From JAGVYF01 sp041650315 (GTDB lineage: Archaea; Nanobdellota; Nanobdellia; Woesearchaeales; JAGVYF01): a stretch of DNA of 64,000 bases. The position numbers and the translations under genes are program-made. Shown one piece after another: positions 34,669-44,731 of this stretch (positions are counted from its first letter, which is position 1; each line of letters starts with the position of its first letter). The stretch is taken from positions 372,001 to 436,000 of the forward strand of contig JBAZLJ010000001.1 of the NCBI GenBank assembly GCA_041650315.1, given 5' to 3'. The notes under the pieces were generated by a model. The model was not told where the DNA came from. It made no database searches and saw only the letters and a program-made list of their open reading frames with translations.

Positions 34669-35952
34669 CTATAATACGTCTGCCAATAATCCGAATGTAG
34701 TTATCTTCTTGACATAGACCTTTACTTCCTGGCCCATTTCGTAATCGCCTTCAATAATCACTGGTTTGTAGGCGTAGTTATGGCCAATCCATTGATTGCC
34801 TTCGCCTTTTTCATCGATTAGTATCTTGCCTTTCCAGCCGTACCAGCGTTCGTTTCTCATGTAGGAGATGTTGTTGAAGATTGATGCTAATAATGTGCTT
34901 CTGTTCTTGGTTTCCAATGGATCAACTTGGTTGTCCATCTTTTTCGCTTCTGTTCCTGGTCTTGCTCTGAATCTTGATATGTACAACGCGTCCGGCATTA
35001 GCTGTTTGACGAAATCTACTGTATTGCTGAAGAATATTCTTGATTCGCCGGGGAATCCAACGATTACGTCTGTTGCTAGTGTTAAATCTGGAATCTGTTT
35101 TTTGAATTCGTGGATAATATCTTTAAATTCATCCAATGTGTATTTTCTTTTCATGTTCTTCAGGACGTATTCGTTTCCTGATTGGACTGGCAGATGAATG
35201 AACTTGAACATTTTGTCGGATTTGTACACTTCGATAAGTTCGTTGATGATTGGTTTAACGTTGTCTGGGTTCATCATTCCCAATCTGATCTTGAAGTCGC
35301 CTCTTATTGCGATTATTTCTTTTAGAAGTTCAGGAAGCTTGCTCTTTTTTTCTTTCTCGAGCATGTAACAGGCATTGTCTTGGCTTGTTATCCATAATTC
35401 TTTGCAGCCTTGCGTCACAGCTTTCTGCGCTTCTGCTTTGATGTCTTCAATTGCGTAGGATTGCAGTTTTCCTTTGATTGATCTTACTGAGCAGTATGCG
35501 CATTCGCCGTTGCAGCCGGATGCTATCGGAATGATTGCGATCAATTTACTTTTTCTGATTCTCGGCAGATTTATTTTAATGTCATCAGAATAAGCGATCA
35601 TTGTTATCGGATTCTTGTTTAGCGTGTCTTCGACTGCTTCTACGATATTCTTGATGTTGTGTGTCGATAAGAAACTGGCCAATGGTTCGAACTTCCTGAC
35701 GCTGGCTATGACATCCATTGTCACGCATCCTGTTACGACAAATGCTTTGTCAGGGAATCTTTTTTTCATGTCCTTGACATGGTTAATCGCAAGGATATCT
35801 CCCTTGACTGTGCAAATGTTGAGAATAATTAATTCTGCATCTTCTGGTTTTTCAACTATCTTGAAATCTTTTTTCTCCAGTATGCCGGCCATGACTTCTC
35901 CTTCAGATTTGTTGCTGGAGCAGCCATAGCTTTCTATGCAGATGTTTGTCAT
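34669..35952 (-). CDS. Threonylcarbamoyladenosine tRNA methylthiotransferase
   Basis: The 427-residue radical SAM protein has the UPF0004 domain (IESYGCSSNKSE, NICTVKG, VVTGCVTMD), the radical SAM cluster site CNGECAYCSVR and a C-terminal TRAM domain. It converts t6A37 to ms2t6A37 in tRNA, so it acts after Kae1/TsaC, both encoded in this window. Confidence 0.93.
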   Translation of the reverse strand: MTNICIESYGCSSNKSEGEVMAGILEKKDFKIVEKPEDAELIILNICTVKGDILAINHVKDMKKRFPDKAFVVTGCVTMDVIASVRKFEPLASFLSTHNIKNIVEAVEDTLNKNPITMIAYSDDIKINLPRIRKSKLIAIIPIASGCNGECAYCSVRSIKGKLQSYAIEDIKAEAQKAVTQGCKELWITSQDNACYMLEKEKKSKLPELLKEIIAIRGDFKIRLGMMNPDNVKPIINELIEVYKSDKMFKFIHLPVQSGNEYVLKNMKRKYTLDEFKDIIHEFKKQIPDLTLATDVIVGFPGESRIFFSNTVDFVKQLMPDALYISRFRARPGTEAKKMDNQVDPLETKNRSTLLASIFNNISYMRNERWYGWKGKILIDEKGEGNQWIGHNYAYKPVIIEGDYEMGQEVKVYVKKITTFGLLADVL

Positions 35953-36041
35953 GATTAGAAACTTTTGCCGAACGATATATAAAGTTTGCTTAGTACTATC
36001 ATCAAAAGGTATATAAACGGTTATCAGTTATAATATGTATA

Positions 36042-37448
36042 ATGAAAGATAAGCTTGTAAAACATAATGATTACGAATGGATTCTTCCTACTTCTGCTCG
36101 CAAAGAGATGAAAGTGGAAGGCAAACTTATCGCTAATAAATCCATTTATGATTCTATGGAAGATGAGACCATTTCTCAGCTCAGCAATGTATGCTGTCTT
36201 CCAGGTGTTGTCGGTCCTGTCATCGCACTGCCTGACGCGCATATCGGTTACGGATTGCCGATGGGTGCTGTCGCTGCGTTTGATGCAGAGGAAGGTTTGA
36301 TATCTAGCGGACTTTGCGGTTTCGATATAAATTGCGGAATCAATACGATCCGTACAAATCTTTCTATTGAAGAAGTGCGAAAGAAAATTTCTGTTCTCAT
36401 TCCTGAATTATTCAAAGCAGTTCCTTGCGGAGTCGGCAGTAAAGGCAGACTTAGATTGACTAATTCACAGCTTGATGAAGTTCTCACTCGCGGAATAAAT
36501 TGGGCGGTCGAAAATAATTATGGCGTCAAGGAAGATATTGCGCACATGGAAGAGCATGGTTGCATGGAAGGCGGAGATTCTTCAAAAGTTTCTGATCTCG
36601 CCAAGGATAGAGGCCGTTCACAGCTCGGTACTTTAGGTGCGGGAAATCATTTTTTGGAGATACAATCTGTCGCAGAAATATTCGATCAGAAGACTGCCAA
36701 GAAATATGGAATTGTTGATATGAATCAAGTCCTGATCATGCTACATTGCGGTTCCCGCGGACTTGGGCATCAAGTCGCTACTGATTATCTTAAAATACAG
36801 GAAGAAGCTGTAAAACGTTACAATATCTGGCTGCCTGATAAACAATTAGAATGCGCGCCTGTGCATTCAAAAGAAGGGCAGGATTATTTCTCTGCGATGA
36901 AATGCGCAGTAAATTATTCTTTCACTAATCGTCTTGTGATGACGCAATGGATTCGCGAAACATTCGCCCGCGTTTTTGAACGCAAATGGGAAGATATGGA
37001 CATGCAGACACTTTATGGTTTATGCCATAATGTCGTTAAATTAGAAGAGCATAAAGTTGATGGCAAAAAAAGAAAACTTTATGTCCATAGGAAAGGAGCT
37101 ACTAGAAGTTTCCCTGGTGATATAGCACTTATTGCGGGCAGTATGGGCACATCATCTTATATCCTTGAAGGAACTCAGAAAGCGATGGATATCACATTCG
37201 GCAGTTCATGCCACGGCGCAGGACGCGCATTGTCGCGGAATGCTGCGATTGCCAGATTCAAAGGCGAAACCATCAAGTCTGATCTTGCTAAACTCGGGAT
37301 TTTGGCGAAGTCTACATCTCCTATTGTTCTGGCTGAAGAAGCGCCAGATGCATACAAAGATGTATCTGAAGTGATCGATTCTGTGCATAGCGCGGGAATC
37401 AGCAGGAAAATCGTACGTCTTAATCCGCTCGGCGTCTTGAAGGGTTAA
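36042..37448 (+). CDS. rtcB: RNA-splicing ligase RtcB
   Basis: The 468-residue protein joins tRNA halves after intron removal. It keeps the metal and GMP-binding motifs FDINCGIN, LGAGNHFLEIQ, HCGSRGLGHQ, HRKGATRSFPG, GSMGTSS and the active-site His in SCHGAGRALSR. The many BHB introns in nearby tRNAs and 16S would need it. A TATA box (GTATATAAAC) lies about 30 bp before ATG 36042. Confidence 0.97.
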   Translation: MKDKLVKHNDYEWILPTSARKEMKVEGKLIANKSIYDSMEDETISQLSNVCCLPGVVGPVIALPDAHIGYGLPMGAVAAFDAEEGLISSGLCGFDINCGINTIRTNLSIEEVRKKISVLIPELFKAVPCGVGSKGRLRLTNSQLDEVLTRGINWAVENNYGVKEDIAHMEEHGCMEGGDSSKVSDLAKDRGRSQLGTLGAGNHFLEIQSVAEIFDQKTAKKYGIVDMNQVLIMLHCGSRGLGHQVATDYLKIQEEAVKRYNIWLPDKQLECAPVHSKEGQDYFSAMKCAVNYSFTNRLVMTQWIRETFARVFERKWEDMDMQTLYGLCHNVVKLEEHKVDGKKRKLYVHRKGATRSFPGDIALIAGSMGTSSYILEGTQKAMDITFGSSCHGAGRALSRNAAIARFKGETIKSDLAKLGILAKSTSPIVLAEEAPDAYKDVSEVIDSVHSAGISRKIVRLNPLGVLKG

Positions 37449-37454
37449 TTAAAT

Positions 37455-38255
37455 ATGGTTAATTCTAAGTGTGACGATTATGCGAATAATCTTTTTAATA
37501 AAATAAATAAATCGAAATATTCTTTTAAATGCGGGGCTGAGAGGATAAAGATTATTAGAAAAAATGGAAATTATGATACGGATATTGATTATTATATTTA
37601 TAATGAACATGATTTTAGAAGATCGAATTGTAAATCTAATCTTAAACAGGTTAGGGCGGGCAAATGTAGAGCTCTAACCAATCCTTGTAATGTTATATTT
37701 GGATATAATTTTGAATTTACAAGATTACACCCTTCTTACATGCAACAAACACCCTCGGGCTATAAACCAAAAACTCTTTTTGGAGTGCTTTGTTATAAAA
37801 AGGGCAGTTCGTATATAATTACTGGTAAAGAATATGATATTGGGACTCCTCATGCAACTAACGCAATAGAATTAAAATTAAATGAGGGTATAAAAGAAAA
37901 AATTCCGGAGGATATAATTAAGCCTATAATAGGGGCAATTGTTTTAGCCATTGAAAAAGCAAAATCTAATCCTTCTAAAGTCTTTCGTGTTATGTTTCTT
38001 CCAATAATGATATCAGAACAATATGCGGAATTTGAATTAGTACCTTATCTAGTTAAATTAGGAGATATAATCACTAGGGTTAAAAACTTGGATATAGTAT
38101 CAGATGACATTAAATTTGATTTAGATTCTCAAATATCAGTTGTAGCATTAAATTCTAATAAGGTGGAAAAGTTTATGACTTATTTTTGTAAAAATTCTGA
38201 AAAAAGAATATCTCGAAAATTAAATTTATTCGAAGAAAATGCTTGTCTTGAATGA
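37455..38255 (+). CDS. Unknown protein, A/T-rich
   Basis: The 266-residue soluble protein has no signal or membrane segment. The N-terminal 75 residues contain five Cys (C6, C26, C59, C69, C77-like spacing) and many Lys/Arg, the rest looks like a mixed alpha/beta domain. It starts 6 bp after rtcB but is clearly more A/T-rich and was probably gained separately. Its end overlaps a convergent gene by 30 bp. No family was recognised. Confidence 0.6.
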   Translation: MVNSKCDDYANNLFNKINKSKYSFKCGAERIKIIRKNGNYDTDIDYYIYNEHDFRRSNCKSNLKQVRAGKCRALTNPCNVIFGYNFEFTRLHPSYMQQTPSGYKPKTLFGVLCYKKGSSYIITGKEYDIGTPHATNAIELKLNEGIKEKIPEDIIKPIIGAIVLAIEKAKSNPSKVFRVMFLPIMISEQYAEFELVPYLVKLGDIITRVKNLDIVSDDIKFDLDSQISVVALNSNKVEKFMTYFCKNSEKRISRKLNLFEENACLE

Positions 38256-38762
38256 TTGTCCGACTGCATGGAGCGACTTTTCAACAGACTCATAAATTAC
38301 GCCGTCGTATTTTATCTGTTCGTGATTCCTGAACAATCTGAGTTCAGGAATAAAATTGTGCTTTTTCTTTTTCAGAGAGTTTTTGTCAGGATCTATCCCT
38401 TCCATCTCTGCTTGCTTGTGCAGGTAATATCCGACATAATTGTCATCGACAATGAGGCTTTTTATCTGAGCCAAATCAGCTTTCTTAATCTTCTCATGCG
38501 GTTCCATCATTAGGATCCAATGGCATGATGAATTTTTCAATGCAAGGTTTCTCGCTTTTCCGAAGTGATTGTCCCACACATGATTAATTATTTTGCAAGG
38601 GATATTATGACTTTCTTCGAACTTTTTTATCTCTTGCAAAGTGTTATCAGAAGAACCTATATCAACTACGACAATCTCGTGAGCTATTGACTTGACACTC
38701 TCCAAGCTACTCTTTATAGTATCACCATCATTCTTAGTCAACATACATACGGATATTGTCAT
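38226..38762 (-). CDS. Glycosyltransferase family 2, short
   Basis: The 178-residue protein has the GT2 N-terminal pattern (ISVCMLTKNDGDTIKSSLES, EIVVVDIGSSDNTLQEI, GKARNLAL) and a position expected for the DxD metal site that reads MMEPHEK, lacking a clear Asp pair. It is shorter than most relatives. It may be reduced or act on an unusual substrate. ATG 38762 is preferred; the longer frame is unlikely. Confidence 0.78.
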   Translation of the reverse strand: MTISVCMLTKNDGDTIKSSLESVKSIAHEIVVVDIGSSDNTLQEIKKFEESHNIPCKIINHVWDNHFGKARNLALKNSSCHWILMMEPHEKIKKADLAQIKSLIVDDNYVGYYLHKQAEMEGIDPDKNSLKKKKHNFIPELRLFRNHEQIKYDGVIYESVEKSLHAVGQSFKTSIFFE

Positions 38763-38827
38763 CAGTACGTATAGATAATGCACTCGGGGTTTATAAGTGT
38801 TTTCTTAATGTTTTGAGAAATCGGATT

Positions 38828-39217
38828 TTAGAATAGTTTTTGTACGATATCATCGACAGTCATATTCTCGAAGACTGGGCAATCTGCTCTAGCCCAATTA
38901 ATTATGTTTTGTATCTTCTTACGTTCATTCTTGTTTATCCCATTGAATAAATGATCAGGGAATGTTTCGCAGAATTCTGGTCTTTTCTTGTTCCATACAC
39001 TGCACGAATATTTGTCTCCGATCTTGGTTAGTTTAGCGCAAGGGATATGCAATATGATCTCATGATTATTGAAAGGCGTATCTTTCACTTCTATGATTTT
39101 CTTATCCTTGAGCCAAGCGAATCTTTGCGCCATATCTTTGCCTTCAGTCCAGCAAAAAGTGGTACAGCATTTCGCGCATTTCTGGCAGATTTCCGAACTG
39201 GCTAGTTTTGATTTCAT
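38828..39217 (-). CDS. YkgJ-family metal-cluster protein
   Basis: The 129-residue protein has the family Cys pattern: CQKCAKCCTTFCW at 12-24, then CAKL, CSVW and FCETFP. Members are thought to bind zinc or an Fe-S cluster; the substrate is not known. Confidence 0.83.
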   Translation of the reverse strand: MKSKLASSEICQKCAKCCTTFCWTEGKDMAQRFAWLKDKKIIEVKDTPFNNHEIILHIPCAKLTKIGDKYSCSVWNKKRPEFCETFPDHLFNGINKNERKKIQNIINWARADCPVFENMTVDDIVQKLF

Positions 39218-39281
39218 TATCTATCAGTTATGGTCTTGCGTTATAAGGGTATCTGTGAATATAGCTAGAATTTGATCAGGG

Positions 39282-41111
39282 TTATATGCCTGGTTTCTTC
39301 AAAAAATAAATCGTATTCTGGCCGTCTTTTGATTTCACGCCATACCTGAAAGCATTATTTACATATTCTAATAATAAAGTTTCTTCTTCGTGTATCTTAT
39401 CTCCTTTCAATATCTCCATGCTGAATTCTTTGATATTACGTTCTATATTCTTTTTTATTTCTCTGCCGCCCTGCCTTGACCAATTACTATTTTTTATTAT
39501 AGCTTCTCTAGCTTCTTCCGATATTTCGAGATGGAGTTTACTTCTTTCATATAATGTCTTTCTTCTTTGTTCTAAAAATTTACCATATACTCTTACTATG
39601 CCTTCATAACTTAGAGTATTGAATTCAACCAGGTCGCATCTTCCCAACATTCCCGGCGGGAATTCTTTCCATATTTCCTGCATTCTATATCCTTTCTTAG
39701 AATCTTGTCTAGAACCGAATCCAATTCCTTCTTTTGCAGATTCTATCCCAACATTTCCGACATTGCTAGTCATTATGATGATAGCTTTCGAAGGACTATA
39801 TGGTGTTCCATGATTATCAAGCATAGTTTTTGAATCGAGCAGTCCAAATAAGAAATTACGTACTTTAGGGTGGGCTTTTTCTATTTCATCAAATACAATA
39901 ACACACTCTTCGTTTTTTCTTAATTGCGTAGGTATTATCCCAGTTTGCGGGTTTCTTTTGTCATCTTCTGAACCAACATATCCTGGAGGTGAACCTATAA
40001 GTTTAGCGACCTCATGTTCCAAGCAATATTCGGCACCATCTATTTTTAACAATGTTCTGCCAGGGAAAAGATATTCATTCAATTGCCTTGCTAATTCGGT
40101 TTTACCTACTCCGCTTGGGCCAACGAATAGAAATCCTTGTGCTAAGTCGGGATCGGCTAGACCTGTCTCTTTATTGATAAGTGCGGCTACAATTGCATCA
40201 ATAGCATGGTCCTGCTCGAAGATGACTGATTTCATATAATCTTCTAGATACAATAATTTGGATCTTCTTTTTTGTTTGGCTTCCTCAGGAGTCTGTTTCT
40301 GCACTTTCGTCTCAAGGTTTTCTTTTTTAGGTTCTTTTGCAGTATCTTTGGCAGGTTCTTTCGGGGGGTCATTCCTTCTAGGCGGTCTTGGCGCAGGTTC
40401 ATCAACTGCGAAATATTCGTCAGGTATCCTATCCTCTTTCACAGATATGCCTGCTGATTTTATGATTTCCAATATCCTTGATCTTGCGCGACCATTAATT
40501 ACTTCTGAAGTAGGTAAAGTCGCTATGTATTCTATATCTGTCTGGCATCTGTCGTTAAGTCTCAACAGAGCATAGTCCATGAATAATGCAGCGATCCCTT
40601 CACTTCTTTCTTGGCCAATCCAGTATTCCGCAACATTGAGCGCTCTCATGAATTCGGTCTTCACGCCGTCATATCTATTACGGAAATATCTGTTCATTGT
40701 GAAAATCAATTGATTGAGATCTATTTTTGAATCTGCGAACTGCTCCAGATAATACGCGCTGGCATATTTGTCAGAATCATTCGGGATGTGCATCAGACAA
40801 TGGTCTTTGTAAGTTTCAGTGCCTTTATCTCCTTCACATAGGAATTCGATGCCTTCTTTATAGAAATCGCCTGCTGACAATTTGAATATATTCTCAAATA
40901 CTGGTCCTTCGGTCAATCCGTTTATATCAAGCTTATCAAGCATGAAACCTCTTTCGCTCAGAATACTTAATGTCAATAATGTCGAGAATCTGTCAGGATA
41001 ACCTACCTTTTGGATGGCACTTTTTATACCATCTAGAGGGCTTTTTACTGCTTTATATTCATCAATAATTGTCTTAAGATGTTCTTTATTGATGTTATCT
41101 TCTAAGGACAT
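39282..41111 (-). CDS. Clp/Hsp100-type AAA+ ATPase with unusual N-terminal domain
   Basis: The 609-residue protein has one Clp D2-type AAA+ module: Walker A GPSGVGKT (331-338), pore loop GYVG (377-380), Walker B VIVFDEIEKAH (404-414), sensor 1 TSN and the small C-terminal lid with the GGREIKKNI sensor 2. Residues 1-225 are an all-helical region unlike the Clp N domain, and 235-285 is a Pro/Lys-rich linker. No first AAA module is present. It is likely an unfoldase or remodelling motor; the N-terminal region probably selects substrates. Confidence 0.87.
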   Translation of the reverse strand: MSLEDNINKEHLKTIIDEYKAVKSPLDGIKSAIQKVGYPDRFSTLLTLSILSERGFMLDKLDINGLTEGPVFENIFKLSAGDFYKEGIEFLCEGDKGTETYKDHCLMHIPNDSDKYASAYYLEQFADSKIDLNQLIFTMNRYFRNRYDGVKTEFMRALNVAEYWIGQERSEGIAALFMDYALLRLNDRCQTDIEYIATLPTSEVINGRARSRILEIIKSAGISVKEDRIPDEYFAVDEPAPRPPRRNDPPKEPAKDTAKEPKKENLETKVQKQTPEEAKQKRRSKLLYLEDYMKSVIFEQDHAIDAIVAALINKETGLADPDLAQGFLFVGPSGVGKTELARQLNEYLFPGRTLLKIDGAEYCLEHEVAKLIGSPPGYVGSEDDKRNPQTGIIPTQLRKNEECVIVFDEIEKAHPKVRNFLFGLLDSKTMLDNHGTPYSPSKAIIIMTSNVGNVGIESAKEGIGFGSRQDSKKGYRMQEIWKEFPPGMLGRCDLVEFNTLSYEGIVRVYGKFLEQRRKTLYERSKLHLEISEEAREAIIKNSNWSRQGGREIKKNIERNIKEFSMEILKGDKIHEEETLLLEYVNNAFRYGVKSKDGQNTIYFLKKPGI

Positions 41112-41162
41112 TAGTCAATAGTGTAGTGTAAGAAATTTATATAGTTATTCATATCTATTCGG

Positions 41163-41205
41163 CCTGCAACAAGTAAATTTTGTTGATTTTTGCGATTCTA
41201 GAATC
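41163..41205 (+). ncRNA. Partial copy D of the structured repeat element
   Basis: CCTGCAAC-AAG-TAAATTTTG (41163-41182) followed by TTGATTTTTGCG matches the 5' half of copies A-C. The 3' half is missing: a GATTCTAGAATC palindrome (41194-41205) runs into the neighbouring phosphoesterase stop codon. It is either a decayed copy or a half site with DNA-level function. Confidence 0.4.
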
Positions 41206-41812
41206 AGATATCTATGATTTTGCCTTCTTTGCCGACATTTATCACTCTTGTTGTGCCAATCATCTCTTCCAGGCCTTTTGCTTCATGGACATGAGAGCAT
41301 AATAGAATATCCGGTTTAAGTTCGCTTATGGCTTTAGCTATGCCTTTGCTTGGCGGGACAAACCTTGACAATCTTTGCATAGAACTGCCTTCAGGATGCA
41401 TGTGAGTGATCATTATCTTCTTTTTCATACTTTTGACGTAGTCATTGCCTTTCTTGAGCAGGTTGAATGTCTCTTCTTCTGATAGCATCGGTGCTGGACC
41501 TACATTTGTAGAACCGCCACAGCCGAATAGTCCAACGTCATCGATTTTAACAGAATAGCCGTGCAGGTTGGTCGCGTTGTATTGCGCTGCAAGGAAATCT
41601 GCGGTCGCCAATGATTCATGGTTGCCGGGAATAAGGAACACTTTCTTGTTCTTCTTGATGAATGGACCTAGGATGTTCTCTGTGGACTGCTCTGCGTATG
41701 TTATGTCGCCGCAGATTACTACTAAATCAACTTCTTCCTTTTCTGCGCGGTCTGCCAGCTTTTCAGCTAGGCGAGAGTCGCCGTGTATGTCGCCGAATGC
41801 GAGTATCTTCAT
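41204..41812 (-). CDS. Metallophosphoesterase
   Basis: The 202-residue calcineurin-like protein keeps GDIHGD (7-12), VVICGDIT, GNHES, and the C-terminal THMHPEG and CSHVHEA His motifs for two metals. Substrate unknown. Confidence 0.9.
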   Translation of the reverse strand: MKILAFGDIHGDSRLAEKLADRAEKEEVDLVVICGDITYAEQSTENILGPFIKKNKKVFLIPGNHESLATADFLAAQYNATNLHGYSVKIDDVGLFGCGGSTNVGPAPMLSEEETFNLLKKGNDYVKSMKKKIMITHMHPEGSSMQRLSRFVPPSKGIAKAISELKPDILLCSHVHEAKGLEEMIGTTRVINVGKEGKIIDI

Positions 41813-41860
41813 AGTAGTATTGGCAAAATACGCTTTATTTAAAGATTGCTGAGAAGACGC

Positions 41861-42448
41861 TTATTTCTTTTTGCGTTCTGGTCTTTCCTTGATTGTCGCT
41901 TTTTCTTGTGCGAGATTGACAATTGTAGAGGGCTTTCCGTTTATTTCGTTATCGTATATGATGAAGTCGCACTTACTTTTGATGTCTGTGCTTAATGTGT
42001 CAAGATTTATCATGAATTCTTCGCCTGTCTTGTTCACAGATGTAGTTATTATCGGTTTACCCAATCTCATGACAAGGCCCATGATCCAGCTGTCGGGTAT
42101 TCTTATCCCAATCGTTCCTTGGCCAAGATTAACTTCTTTCGGAATGTTTTTCCCTTTAGTCTTTAGTATGAGTGTATATGCACCTGGCAGTTTTTTAAAC
42201 CAATCTTCTGCTTCTTTTGTTACTACACAATTCTCTTTGATCCAATCTATGTTCGGCGAGATGACTGAGAATGGTCTGTCTTGCTGGCCTTTGATATCCC
42301 TTAATTTCTGGACTGCTTTTGGATTTGTAGCGTCGCAGCCAAGTCCGTAGATTGTGTCAGTCGGATAGATGAATATTGATCCTTTCTCTATTTGTTCTAG
42401 TATCTGCATCAATTCCTGTTCAGCTTCCTGAAGATTTATGATTCTCAT
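41861..42448 (-). CDS. tsaC: L-threonylcarbamoyladenylate synthase (Sua5/YrdC)
   Basis: The 195-residue protein has the YrdC fold motifs FIYPTDTIYGLGCDATN, KLRDIKGQQDRPFSVI, PGAYTLILK and GIRIPDSW. It makes threonylcarbamoyl-AMP, the donor used by Kae1 (14555-15532). The Sua5 C-terminal domain is absent. Confidence 0.92.
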   Translation of the reverse strand: MRIINLQEAEQELMQILEQIEKGSIFIYPTDTIYGLGCDATNPKAVQKLRDIKGQQDRPFSVISPNIDWIKENCVVTKEAEDWFKKLPGAYTLILKTKGKNIPKEVNLGQGTIGIRIPDSWIMGLVMRLGKPIITTSVNKTGEEFMINLDTLSTDIKSKCDFIIYDNEINGKPSTIVNLAQEKATIKERPERKKK

Positions 42449-42510
42449 TAAAATTTCAGAGCGCTAATACCTTTATATATCTTACGAATCGGAGATTTTT
42501 GAGAAAAAGT

Positions 42511-43245
42511 TTATTCAACCATTATGCCGTACCAGAAGTAAAGAAGTCTGTCCAATGCTCTGACTATTTCTGGGCCTTTGCCTTGCACGACTATGCAATT
42601 GTTGTCGAATAGAATTTGCGTAGGTTCTTGGTCTTTCAGATAGAAAACAGGTTTATCTGTGCTTCCACATGTTATGACTGGAGTTCCAGTTGTATCATTA
42701 TAAGGTTTTGCGTATGCGCCTTTGATCTTGAGATGCATAGCTCGTTCCATTGATAGTTTCAATTCGCCGGATGCTACTGCCACATATTTCAATGCTTCTG
42801 ACCCCGGCGTATATGTTGTTGGATCGAATGTGACATAATATACGTCAGAGCCTACGAATGCTTCGGATATTCTGCCTTTTATGTCGATATCTTTCACAGA
42901 CAATGGATCATTATGGAATCCGACTGTGTATAGATTATTTCCACTTAGGATGTCCGTATACCAGATTCCATCAACTTTCGAGAATTCTAATCCTTTGTAT
43001 GAATATGATTCTTCAGTAGCTCTTGTTATTGTCTTTCCTGTCAATGTGCTTATGTCTATGAGTTTAGTATCTCTTATGTAATTGATTGACAAGATTAGAC
43101 CGAAAATCACGATTATGCCTATGATGAGATAAGTAGCATTTTTCTGGCTTTTCTGTTCTACTTCTGGATCTAATGCGATGTCCTGATTAGACATAGCTGT
43201 AATAGTATTCGGTATTATCGGATTGCCGTTATCATCTAAATCCAT
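42511..43245 (-). CDS. Single-pass membrane protein, unknown
   Basis: About 244 residues: a soluble N-terminus, one membrane helix (YLIIGIIVIFGLILSINYI) and an extracellular domain with two Cys (near 202 and 220). The frame opens at TTG; ATG 43245 is preferred. No family was recognised. Confidence 0.7.
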   Translation of the reverse strand: MDLDDNGNPIIPNTITAMSNQDIALDPEVEQKSQKNATYLIIGIIVIFGLILSINYIRDTKLIDISTLTGKTITRATEESYSYKGLEFSKVDGIWYTDILSGNNLYTVGFHNDPLSVKDIDIKGRISEAFVGSDVYYVTFDPTTYTPGSEALKYVAVASGELKLSMERAMHLKIKGAYAKPYNDTTGTPVITCGSTDKPVFYLKDQEPTQILFDNNCIVVQGKGPEIVRALDRLLYFWYGIMVE

Positions 43246-43378
43246 GTTTATCAAATGTGATGCTACTTCTTTATAACCTTTTGTAAAGTGGAAGAGTTAT
43301 ATTTAATTGATTATTCTTATCATAATACAAAAGATATATAAATTCCTAATATTAATTATAATGAAGAGGTAAGATAGA

Positions 43379-44713
43379 ATGCAAAGATGGAGATGGATAA
43401 GTGTTATTTTATTCTTAGTGTTATTTGCTAGTCTTGTTTCAGCTGATAATATAGCGGGAACTTCACAACGTCTTTATGCGACTCTTATCAGTCAACAGCC
43501 TGATCCAGTTTCACCGGGCAATTTCCTGGAAGTGCGTTTTAATATTGAGAATAACGGCGGTGCTGTAAGCGATTTAACTTTTGAGTTAGTTCCATCATAT
43601 CCTTTATCACTCATAGACTCCGGCTCTAAATATGTTGGTTCAATATTAGCGGGACAGCTTGGTAAAGATGCAGTCACTCTTTATTATAAATTGAAAGTGG
43701 ATGCAAATGCCACTGCGGGAAATGCGACTCTTAAACTTCGTTATAAAACTCTTAACGGAGCGTACACCACATTTGATGAATTTACTATCCGTGTACGTGA
43801 ACCACAGGCGTTCTTGACTATAAGTTCTGTTGTTACTAATCCAGCCGAATTAGTGCCTGGCAAGTCAGGAGAGATCAAAGTGGGGATCACTAATTATGCG
43901 AAATTCACAATGAGGAATGTCAAGCTCACTTTGCCGACAAGCGCTACATCATTCACAGGCTTCGATAGCGGAGCTGACAGGTTCATATCTTCAATCGGTC
44001 CAGGTCAAACAGTGTATGAAACTTTCAAAGTATTGGTATCTGGAAGCGCGACTTCTAAAGTGCAGGATACGGCTATAACCATGACCTATGAAGATGAGAT
44101 TGGCACTTCTTATTCAAAAACTATCAATGTAGGTCTTATAATAAATGAACATCCGCAATATCTTGTGAATGTTGAAGAATCAACAATATTCTATAAAGGG
44201 CAGACTGGTAATGTTGTGTTCAGCATTGCAAATACTGGCACTTCTGAGATGAAGTTCGCAATACTTGAGCTTATGCCCGCAGATAATGAAGAATATGAAA
44301 TAATCTCTGCACCTAAAGTTTATGTAGGTAATTTGGAAAGCGATGATTATGAAACAATCACTTACAAAGTGCATGTGAACGGAGTTGATGAATCAGTTCC
44401 ATTCAAACTGCAGTTAAGATACAAAGATACTATAAATGCTGAATATACTGATGATATTGTATTACATTACAAAGTTTATTCAAAGAGCAAGGCTGCATCA
44501 TATGATCTTGCAGTTGTGCCTGGAATCGGTTCATATATGATGTATCTTATGGTATTTGTACTGGTTATAGTATTCACAATATTCATGGTCTTGGATTGGA
44601 TGCATAATCCTATGCCTAGATACAAACACATATTATGGCTCATAGTCATATTAACTTTCGGAATTGGGGCATTAATGTATTATTTCTTCGGCAGAAAAAA
44701 AGCCGAGATATGA
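43379..44713 (+). CDS. Secreted CARD/S-layer-like protein linked to an ABC exporter
   Basis: The 444-residue protein has a signal peptide (to about 22), three immunoglobulin-like repeats of the COG1361 type (PGNFLEVRFNIENNGG, PGKSGEIKVGITNYAKF, GQTGNVVFSIANTGTSE), and two C-terminal membrane helices. It precedes an ABC ATPase and two FtsX-like permeases, with which it probably forms an export system. TATA box AGATATATAAAT lies about 45 bp upstream. Confidence 0.85.
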   Translation: MQRWRWISVILFLVLFASLVSADNIAGTSQRLYATLISQQPDPVSPGNFLEVRFNIENNGGAVSDLTFELVPSYPLSLIDSGSKYVGSILAGQLGKDAVTLYYKLKVDANATAGNATLKLRYKTLNGAYTTFDEFTIRVREPQAFLTISSVVTNPAELVPGKSGEIKVGITNYAKFTMRNVKLTLPTSATSFTGFDSGADRFISSIGPGQTVYETFKVLVSGSATSKVQDTAITMTYEDEIGTSYSKTINVGLIINEHPQYLVNVEESTIFYKGQTGNVVFSIANTGTSEMKFAILELMPADNEEYEIISAPKVYVGNLESDDYETITYKVHVNGVDESVPFKLQLRYKDTINAEYTDDIVLHYKVYSKSKAASYDLAVVPGIGSYMMYLMVFVLVIVFTIFMVLDWMHNPMPRYKHILWLIVILTFGIGALMYYFFGRKKAEI

Positions 44714-44731
44714 TGATCTAATGGGGGATGG

